The notes under the pieces are model-generated. The model had not been told where the DNA came from. It ran no database searches and saw nothing but the letters and a program-made list of their open reading frames with translations. The translations under genes were made by a program, and so were the position numbers. This document shows positions 7,751-14,400 of a stretch of DNA of 31,684 nt, piece after piece. Each line of letters begins with the position of its first letter. The first letter of the stretch is position 1. The stretch is taken from positions 1 through 31,684 of the forward strand of contig DASWKG010000109.1 in NCBI GenBank assembly GCA_036396755.1, read 5' to 3'. Source of the DNA: DASWKG01 sp036396755. GTDB taxonomy: Bacteria; Actinomycetota; UBA4738; CALAEC01.

Positions 7751-7780
7751 AGGCTACATACCGACCGGTCGGTTTGTCAA
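7751..7780 (-). promoter_or_regulatory. tetR-MMPL promoter with palindromic operator
   Basis: On the minus strand TTGACA (7780-7775), an 18-nt spacer and TAGCCT (7756-7751) form a good sigma-70-type promoter, 7 nt before the GTG start. The spacer holds a perfect 14-bp palindrome ACCGACCGGTCGGT (7760-7773), extending to 22 bp (7756-7777) with one mismatched pair. Both half-sites, GGTCGGTATGT and GGTCGGTTTGT, fit the published ArpA half-site pattern GG(T/C)CGGT(A/T)(T/C)G(T/G). A regulator bound here would block RNA polymerase. Confidence 0.75.
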
Positions 7781-7820
7781 CCGGGATGGCACGGAGCGCG
7801 CTCGGGGGGAGAATGGCCCC

Positions 7821-8657
7821 ATGCCGGAGCTTCCCCAGGTCAGGGCGCTCGCGGAGCGCCTCGACGAGCTCCTGGCCGCCGCGACCTTCCGGGGCGCAGA
7901 CCCGTTGCACTTCACGGCCCTCAAGACCGTCGAACCGACCCCGGAGTCGCTCGAGGGCCGCACGGTGTCGGGTGCCTCGAGCCGCGGGAAGTGGCTGACG
8001 CTCGACCTCGGCGGCCCGCGCATCCTCGTGCACCTGTCCCAGAGCGGCCGGGTGGTGATCGAGGACCCGCCGAAGGCCACGCGCCCCCGGGGCGGGGTCG
8101 TTCGCCTCCGATTCGACGGGCGCCCCTCGGTCATGGTCAAGGAGTTCGGGACCGACCGCCGCGCGGGCTGGTGGGTCCTGGCCCCCGGCGACGAGGGCCC
8201 ACTCGCGAAGCTCGGCCCCGAGGCCGGGACCGACGCCTTCGACGAGGTGCTGCGCACCTCGGAGGATCGCCGCCGGCTCCACACGATGCTGCGCGACCAG
8301 CGGACGGTCGCCGGCATCGGCCGCGGCTACGCCGACGACATCCTTCACCGCGCGGCGCTCTCCCCCTACGCCTCGCTCGCGTCGCTCGGCCCCGAGGACC
8401 GCGACCGGCTCGTCGCCGCCGCGGGGGAGGTGCTCTCGGACGCCATCGAGGGCGAGCGCGAGCGGACCGGCGGCCTCGACGCGACGAGCCTCGCGAGCGT
8501 CTTCACGATCCACGGGCGGTGGGGCTCGGCCTGCCCCCGCTGCGGCGAGGACCTCCGCCGCGTCTCCTACGAGTCGCACGAGGTGACCTACTGCCCCCGG
8601 TGCCAGACCGGCGGCCGAGTCCTGGCCGACCGGCGCTTCTCCCGCCTCATCCGCTGA
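7821..8657 (+). CDS. Fpg/Nei family DNA glycosylase
   Basis: The 278-residue protein starts MPELPQ, so the catalytic Pro2 and Glu3 are present. Lys57 (SRGKW), a helix-two-turn-helix region (about 140-220) and a zinc finger CPRC... CPRC (Cys238, 241, 258, 261) follow. Such enzymes remove oxidised bases from DNA and cut the strand by beta,delta elimination. Two phosphate-contacting residues of E. coli Fpg differ: the Asn of the GIGN motif is Arg168 (GIGRGYADD), and the zinc-finger Arg is His253. The ending (GGRVLADRRFSRLIR) resembles an actinobacterial Fpg/Nei subgroup, so 8-oxoguanine need not be the main substrate. A GGGGGAG lies about 9 nt before the ATG, and the gene is divergent from tetR. 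Confidence 0.9.
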   Translation: MPELPQVRALAERLDELLAAATFRGADPLHFTALKTVEPTPESLEGRTVSGASSRGKWLTLDLGGPRILVHLSQSGRVVIEDPPKATRPRGGVVRLRFDGRPSVMVKEFGTDRRAGWWVLAPGDEGPLAKLGPEAGTDAFDEVLRTSEDRRRLHTMLRDQRTVAGIGRGYADDILHRAALSPYASLASLGPEDRDRLVAAAGEVLSDAIEGERERTGGLDATSLASVFTIHGRWGSACPRCGEDLRRVSYESHEVTYCPRCQTGGRVLADRRFSRLIR

Positions 8658-8676
8658 ATCTCCGCCGATCCGGTCC

Positions 8677-8706
8677 TTGCCAATCGCGCCCTTCCGTCGC
8701 AAGATT
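8677..8706 (+). promoter_or_regulatory. Putative promoter of the small RNA unit
   Basis: TTGCCA (8677-8682), 18 nt and AAGATT (8701-8706) form a plausible promoter predicting a start near 8713. The same stretch holds a perfect 7-bp inverted repeat, GCCAATC (8679-8685) and GATTGGC (8703-8709), whose arms overlap both promoter hexamers. That would suit an operator, or a hairpin if transcription comes from the upstream glycosylase gene. Confidence 0.4.
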
Positions 8707-8724
8707 GGCTCACGAGAGAAAGGA

Positions 8725-8806
8725 GGTGGTCCCACTTGCATAGACGGCAGACGACCCTCGAGGTGACTGGCTGCTGAGGCCGCCTCGGTAGGGGTGGACC
8801 ACCCCT
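8725..8806 (+). promoter_or_regulatory. Possible ribosome-site sequestering switch
   Basis: GGTGGTCC (8725-8732), the 3' half of the Shine-Dalgarno region, is perfectly complementary to GGACCACC (8796-8803). The latter bases also belong to the local hairpin 8790-8806. The two pairings exclude each other, so one state hides the ribosome site and the other frees it. This is read from complementarity only; energies were not computed. Confidence 0.35.
8736..8777 (+). CDS. 13-codon ORF (LHRRQTTLEVTGC)
   Basis: A TTG start lies 9 nt after the GGAGG of an unusually long Shine-Dalgarno sequence (AGAAAGGAGGTG, 8717-8728), which complements almost the whole anti-Shine-Dalgarno tail of 16S rRNA. The frame reads MHRRQTTLEVTGC if TTG initiates, then TGA at 8775-8777. 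The peptide has no signal or membrane segment. It might be a real micropeptide or a leader peptide whose translation alters folding of the RNA downstream. With no gene following on this strand, ordinary attenuation is unlikely. Coding status rests mainly on the ribosome site. Confidence 0.4.
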   Translation: MHRRQTTLEVTGC

Positions 8807-8915
8807 GATCTGCCGGGCAGGCCCGGCGGAATCCAACCAGATCACCGAACCCGAAGGCCCCGGCTTGGTCGGGCCGGGCGAAGCCGAGAGGCGGACAACC
8901 GACGGGGAGAAGCGC

Positions 8916-8953
8916 AGGCGGGGCCGGGAGCGATCCCGGCTCCGCCTTCTTTT
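8916..8953 (+). terminator. Intrinsic terminator of the small RNA unit
   Basis: A 13-14 bp stem, GGCGGGGCCGGGA (8917-8929) with TCCCGGCTCCGCC (8934-8946) and one G-T pair, closes a GCGA loop. TTCTTTT (8947-8953) follows directly. This is a textbook rho-independent terminator pointing right. Its T-run touches the stop codon of the convergent gene. Confidence 0.9.
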
Positions 8954-9438
8954 CACCGCTCGGGGAACGCGCCCCGGAACTTCTTGAGCAGCTCGGCCCC
9001 GCCGCGGGGTGGGTCCTTGTGGTCGAGCCAGCTCGCCCGCTTCTTGTCGTCCTCGAGCAGCACCCATTCGTAGGCGTAGGTGCGTGGCCCGGCCCAGAAC
9101 GGGTCGACCCAATGCTCCTTGGTGAGCGAGGCGACGGCCGCGTAGCCCACCCGCGGGCGACCGGCCCAGAAGTCCTCGTGGTCGTGGATCGCCGAGCCGG
9201 CGGTGCGGCGCCGGACCTCGTCGAGACGCGAGTACTCGCCGACCCAGCCCAGCTTGATGCGGGCCCGCGCCACGAACAGGCCGCCGTGCAGCTGGACCCA
9301 GACCTCCTCGTCGGGGGCGGAGCCTCCCTTGAACGCGGGGCCCGGCCGGTCGCGCGCCTCGACGGCGAACGCGAGCGACGGGGCGTGCGAGCTCCCGGTC
9401 AGGTGCTCCAGCCTGCGAACCACGACGTGCTCCACCAC
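8953..9438 (-). CDS. Conserved-looking 161-aa protein, unassigned
   Basis: I cannot name this protein. It is soluble, with no signal peptide. The middle, DEEVWVQLHGGLFVARARI... AIHDHEDFWAGRPRVGYAAVASL, then DPFWAGPRTYAYEWVLLEDDKKRASWLD, is rich in aromatic residues and reads like a small beta-barrel of the ASCH/EVE (PUA-like) kind that binds modified bases or RNA, but that is a guess. The start is GTG 9438, 9 nt after the minus-strand hexamer TAGGCT. The stop at 8953-8955 touches the terminator of the convergent RNA unit. Confidence 0.7.
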   Translation of the reverse strand: MVEHVVVRRLEHLTGSSHAPSLAFAVEARDRPGPAFKGGSAPDEEVWVQLHGGLFVARARIKLGWVGEYSRLDEVRRRTAGSAIHDHEDFWAGRPRVGYAAVASLTKEHWVDPFWAGPRTYAYEWVLLEDDKKRASWLDHKDPPRGGAELLKKFRGAFPER

Positions 9439-9447
9439 GGCAGTGCA

Positions 9448-9453
9448 AGCCTA
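9448..9453 (-). promoter_or_regulatory. -10 box of the 161-aa protein gene
   Basis: Minus-strand TAGGCT lies 9 nt before GTG 9438, with no ribosome site between them. It lies in the 34-bp gap after the upstream FG-GAP gene, so this gene probably has its own leaderless transcript. Confidence 0.4.
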
Positions 9454-9472
9454 CCGCGGCGCGGGAGGAGCG

Positions 9473-11266
9473 TTAGAGCTCGAGCTGCCAGAGCCGCTCG
9501 CCGCCGGCGGCGAAGCCGGCCAGGTACACGTACTCCTCGTACTCGCAGTAGTCCCAGCAGTCGGGGTCGCCCGAGACGAACTCGTAGCCGTAGGCCGTCG
9601 CCACCGACTCGTTCGCTCCGTCGCCGTCCAGGTCGGCGCCGATGACCGACCCGAAGTAGCCGGGGTTGCCCTCGGTGTCGACGGTCCCCTCCCACGACGT
9701 GCTGAGGTCGAGGCCGTTCAGGACGCTGAACCGGGGGTCCGCATCCTCGGAGCCCTCCGAGTAGGGCTCGGCCAGGATGTCGTCGCCGGCGACGCCGTCG
9801 AGCTCGTCCCCCGCCGCGTACCAGTAGAGGCCGGGGTCGATGGCGGGGTTCTGCCAGATGACGGAGGCATCCCGTCCCGAGAACGCGGCCATCTCCGACG
9901 AGAGCGTCTCGCAGCCATAGTCCCCGCTCTCGTCGCACCGATAGGTCACAGACTCGAAGATCGGGTCGGTGAGGCCGTCGCCGTCGAGGTCGGAGTAGGT
10001 GTCGAAGTAGCCGTAGCCGTAGGCGTCGGCCGGCACGTCACCAGAGCGCTCCACCTTCCACAGCGGAAGACCGGTCCGGCCCGACTCGCAGTGGACCGCA
10101 GCCCCCCAGGAGACCGGCTCGTCGTCGGGCCCGTACCGGCGGGAGATGAGCTCGGAGCAGAGGTCCACCCCACCGTCGGCGTCGACGTCGCCCGCGGGAT
10201 AGGGCGACTCGTAGGAGTAACCGTTCTCGTCGTCGGCCGGCCGAGGCGTGGTTCGCGTCCACGCCACGCGCAGGGTGGCCGCGTCGAAGACGCCGGTCGT
10301 GTCGGAGGTCTCGTCGAAACGCGAGATCACGCCGTCGCGCCGCCCGTCCCCGGTGTGGTCCGGCCCCTGCGAGAGCCAGAACGAGCTCACCTGGGTCACG
10401 ACGTCCGAGAAGGTGACCTCGCCGTCGTCGAGCCGCCGGCGCTCGGCCTGGTAGCCCAGCCCGGCCGGGAGCCACGTGAGGAAGACCGCCTCGCTCGCCG
10501 CTCCCGCCGGCCCGTCGGTGACGAAGACCTCATCGGACCCGAGCCCGGTCGTCTCGCCGAACGACGAGGCGACCGTCTGGCGAGGGGTTCCCGTCCACCC
10601 GTCGACGACCTCGATCTCGTAGCCGCCGTCGCCATATCGCTTCAGGGCGATCTCGGACTCCGCATCGCCGTCGGCCTCGACGAGCCCCGCGAACTCGGGA
10701 TAGTCGGTTCCGAACTTCTCGGACCACAGCATCCCGAAGCTGCCGAAGAGCCCCATGACGAACTCGGTGTCGCCCCCGCCGACGTGGCGGTGGGCAACCA
10801 CGAGGATCTCCTGCCCCGAGAAGGGAGAGAGGTCCCCGACGAGCAGCCCGTCCTCGTGCATCTTCTTGGGGAGCTGGTACCGCCAGCGGATGCTGTCACC
10901 CTCGACCGCCACGAAGTGCTCGCGGTTCCCGACGTACTGCGACAGCAGGACGGCCTCGTCGCCGTCGCCGTCGAGATCGACCGCGAGGATCGGGTACGCG
11001 TAGCCGCCGATGGCGACCGTCTCCGAGCCGGCCTCCGTCTCCGTGGCCTCCTCGCTCGGCCCTCCGGGCGCCACGAAGCCGAGCATCCGCAGCGACGATC
11101 GCAGGTAGTCGTGGAGCTGGGACGGCGTCGCCCGGCCGGCGAGGATGTCCGCTCGCGTCACGCGCGTGGGGACATCGATCGCCGGGGCCGAGGCGACGGC
11201 CGCCTGCGGGGGGACGACGAGCAGTGCGGCGAGCGCGGGCAGGGCCCATCTGACGAGCGCGGGCAT
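9473..11266 (-). CDS. Secreted FG-GAP/VCBS-like repeat protein
   Basis: The 597-residue protein begins with a signal peptide (MPALVRWALPALAALLVVPPQAAVASA). The rest is acidic and carries several Asp-rich calcium-loop motifs: VDLDGDGDEA (about residue 95), VEADGDAESE, DVDADGGVD, DLDGDGLTD and ADLDGDGANES. Repeats of this kind build a seven-bladed beta-propeller that binds calcium and usually mediates adhesion or ligand binding outside the cell. No catalytic domain is visible. Two cysteine-bearing segments (CDESGDYGC, DCWDYCEYEEY) suggest disulfides. An AGGAGG ribosome site lies 6 nt before ATG 11266. It is divergent from the large peptidase gene. Confidence 0.82.
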   Translation of the reverse strand: MPALVRWALPALAALLVVPPQAAVASAPAIDVPTRVTRADILAGRATPSQLHDYLRSSLRMLGFVAPGGPSEEATETEAGSETVAIGGYAYPILAVDLDGDGDEAVLLSQYVGNREHFVAVEGDSIRWRYQLPKKMHEDGLLVGDLSPFSGQEILVVAHRHVGGGDTEFVMGLFGSFGMLWSEKFGTDYPEFAGLVEADGDAESEIALKRYGDGGYEIEVVDGWTGTPRQTVASSFGETTGLGSDEVFVTDGPAGAASEAVFLTWLPAGLGYQAERRRLDDGEVTFSDVVTQVSSFWLSQGPDHTGDGRRDGVISRFDETSDTTGVFDAATLRVAWTRTTPRPADDENGYSYESPYPAGDVDADGGVDLCSELISRRYGPDDEPVSWGAAVHCESGRTGLPLWKVERSGDVPADAYGYGYFDTYSDLDGDGLTDPIFESVTYRCDESGDYGCETLSSEMAAFSGRDASVIWQNPAIDPGLYWYAAGDELDGVAGDDILAEPYSEGSEDADPRFSVLNGLDLSTSWEGTVDTEGNPGYFGSVIGADLDGDGANESVATAYGYEFVSGDPDCWDYCEYEEYVYLAGFAAGGERLWQLEL

Positions 11267-11482
11267 GGAAGCCTCCTGTTGTTCGAGTGTTGTGTCCGTA
11301 TGGTAGCGCTCGGCGTTGGTCGCTTCCCTTCGGGGCGTTGTGCACGTGCACTAACTTTGCGTGCCACCTTGTGACGAATCGGGCAAACGCGGTGACCACG
11401 CCTCGGATCAGCCGCCCCCACAGGTCCGGATCGGCACCGCGGGTATAACGTAGGTCGAAGCCCCGCACGAAGGAGGTCCCCC
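11267..11482. promoter_or_regulatory. Divergent promoter region with a 12-bp palindrome
   Basis: This 216-bp gap separates two divergent exported-protein genes. On the minus strand TACCAT near 11301-11306 could be the -10 of the FG-GAP gene. On the plus strand TATAAC/TAACGT at 11444-11451 could be the -10 of the peptidase gene, followed by AAGGAGGT (11470-11477), 5 nt before GTG 11483. GTGCACGTGCAC at 11340-11351 is a perfect palindrome lying between the two promoters, where a shared regulator could bind. Confidence 0.4.
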
Positions 11483-14400
11483 GTGAGCGCTCTCTCACGC
11501 AACCGCATCAGCGGCGCCGTCGCCGCGGCCCTGATCCTCGCAAGCCTGGTCACCCTGACCGGCGACCGGCCGGCCGACGCGACCCCGGTCGCCTCGACCG
11601 ACGCCACCTATCAGGCCTGCGGCCGGGTCTTCCCCGATCCGCACGCCTACTGGCCGGCGCCAACGAGCGCCGCCGGTGACTCTCCCTGGGCCAAGGGAAA
11701 CGCGAGCTGCCGGGCGGTCGACTTCATCTCCTACGCCGAGATGATCGACGGCATGACCTACCTGGAGGGGCTCTTCCCGGACTTCGTGGAGTTCTACAAC
11801 CTGGAGGAAGACTTCGGCGGCGACGTCGACTGCGCTACCAGCACCGACCCCGACGACCTGTGCTCCGCGGGGCTGCCGCAGATCGGGGGGACCCGGACGA
11901 AGTCCGACCTCTACCTGGTCCGCGTCACCGACGAGCGCGTCGACGACGCCGACAAGAAGCTCTTCATCTTCCCGCTGTCCATCCACGGGATCGAGCGGGC
12001 GGGCGCCGAGGCGGGCACCCGGGCGGCCGAGGACCTGGCGACCTGGGGTTTCTGCGAGGCGGTCACCGACACCTCGCTGCCGGCCAACCCGGTGGTCGAC
12101 TGCGCCAAGGAGGGAGCGATCCCCCATCCGCTGCTGGAGACCGTGCCCGATGAGAGCCTGACCGCGGGCGAGGTGCTGAAGGACTCGGCGATCTACTTCA
12201 TGTTCGCCAACCCCGACGGCTGGCGCCGCGGTGACCCCGACAACATCTCCCGCTTCTACCAGCGCTACAACGGCAACGGCGTCGACATGAACCGCGACTG
12301 GCCGACGATCGGGTACACCTTCGAGCCCTACACGCCGTGGTCCGAGCCCGAGACGCGCTCGTTCGGGGAGGTGCTCAAGGGCATCCGCGGCACCTGGGAC
12401 GGCGGGATCGACCTCCACGGGCAGCTCGTGGACCGTGCCTTCTCGTTCACCCTGCTGGGCGCGTCGGAGCGCGACTACAGCAAGGACCAGCGCATCCTCC
12501 AGACCGTGAAGGGCGCCTGGGTGGACGCCGAGGCCCGTCTGTCGTGGTCGCCGCTGATCAAGCCGAACGACGCGCCGGCCGACGACCAGCGCCTCTACGG
12601 CGTGCTGTGGGGAACCGTGTGGGACACCATCGCCTACACCACCACCGGGTCGCTGGGCGATTGGATCGACTCGCCGCTCGGGCTGGGCGCCGACGGCATC
12701 GACAACGAGATGAGCCTGTCGCACATCTCCAACTGCGGGACGGGGACGTGCTACCTGGAGGAGGCCGAGCAGCTCCACATCGACGGGAACAAGAGCCTGG
12801 TTTATGCGATGGTCAACTATTCGCTGCAGCCCCAGGACACCGACTTCGACGTGTCGGGCGACGTCGCCTACGTGCACAGCCCGAGGAAGCTCGTGAACGA
12901 CGGCAGCGACCTCACCGAGCCCCCCACAGAGGGGCTGCCGACCCAGGACGACATGCTCGATATCAGCCTCAACCCGACGAACAGCTTCACTCACGAGTTC
13001 GAGGTGTTCGGACCGGAGAGCGATCCGGCCGTGTACAACGGCGGCCTGACCGGCACGGCCACGCCGCTGTTCAGCGTGGGCGGCATCGGGGGTTCCTCCC
13101 TGCTCTCGCTGGTCCTCGAGCGGTTCCGTCCGCTGGAGGAGGTCCCGGCCCCGGCCGAGGACGCCGGGTGCGGGGCGGCCGACGACCAGTGGGAGGAGGT
13201 CAACCGGTACTTCAACCAGGCCCCGACCTACCTGCAGTCCGGGCAGGCGGTGCACACGAACGGGCCCACCCCCGGGCTGTGGCGGATCTGCGTGACCGGG
13301 GCCGCCGAGGAGCAGATCGCCCTCAGCGGCGGCACGTTCGACCTGGACCTCACCTTCCAGGGCGAGCAGGCTTGGGAGAATCCCGGCCAGCTCCCGTACG
13401 ACGCAAGCAACATGAAGTTCTTCACCGACATCGCTCAGAACATGAAGGCCGGCCAGCTGACGAAGGTGACGGCCGACCAGGTCCTGAGCGGCTCCGTCGA
13501 CCTCGGCGACTTCACCAGCGTGGTGATCGCCGACGACGCCTTCCCCGGCTACACCGAGGGTGTCGAGACCGGCCCCGCGCAGGAGAACCCGCCGCCGTTC
13601 GCGAACCCCGGCGCGGGGACGGCGGCCTGTGCCTATCCGACCAACCCCGAGCTGCCGCCGACCTGCTACACGACCCACGAGTTCGACGTGGAGGCGGAGC
13701 CCAACAACCAGCAGCTCATCGTGGAGCTGACCACGATCGACCCGGCCAGCGACTGGGACCTGTACGTCGAGCGGCAGAGCGCGATCAACGGGGAGTGGTT
13801 CGGGGTCGCGCAGTCGACGAGCTCCGGGGGCAACGAGCGCGCCACGCTCCTCTCGCCGCCGACCGGACACTACCGGGCGAAGGTCGTCAACTGGTCCGCC
13901 AGCTCGGCGGGAGCCGAGTCGCTGACCGTCGCGTTCTCGAACGAGTACGCCGGGCCGCCGATCCCCGACAGCGATCGGTCTCAGGCCCAGCTGAACAAGT
14001 GGGGGCAGCTCCTGGAGACCTACGCGTCCGGGGGCGGGAACCTCGTCCTCACCGACGGCGCCCTCACGAACGTCGCCCACATGGGGCTGGTCCCGCGAAG
14101 CTTCGTCAACAACTTCTCGGTGTACGCCGGCTTCGTCGGCTTCACCCGGGACGGCCTGGAGAGCACCTACGAGGATCCGCTCGCCCAGAACGTGAACCAG
14201 CCGGGGGCCGCGGAGGGACCGCAGTTCCGCCACCAGACCTACGAGCCGGTCCCGCTCGGCTACTCCATCCAGGACGCGGCAGGGGCCGACTACAACTCGT
14301 CGCCGGTGTGGGCGATCGACCAAGCGAAGTGGGAGGCGGCCGGCGGGCGCACCGCGGGGATCACCACCGGCGACCAGGTGACCCTCGGTGAGCTGAAGGT

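Larger units (their letters stand above)
8713..8953 (+). ncRNA. Structured RNA unit of unknown family
   Basis: About 240 nt lie between a promoter-like sequence and a strong terminator, with no gene longer than 13 codons in the sense direction. Visible folds are hairpin 8790-8806 (AGGGGTG/CACCCCT), outer stem GATCTG 8807-8812 with CAGATC 8838-8843 enclosing GCCGGG 8812-8817 with CCCGGC 8822-8827, a CGGCTT/AAGCCG pairing near 8861-8886, and the terminator. The 5' end holds an extended Shine-Dalgarno sequence and a tiny ORF. It does not look like tmRNA, SRP RNA, RNase P RNA or 6C RNA. The 3' end abuts a convergent gene, so it does not lead into a downstream coding region. It is either a free small RNA or an mRNA for a very small peptide. 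Confidence 0.5.

Noticed and set aside
8713..8953. Known structural RNA (tmRNA, SRP RNA, RNase P RNA, 6C RNA)
   Set aside because: I see none of their hallmark segments: no tag-peptide frame, no SRP tetraloop arm, no RNase P core and no paired C-rich loops.
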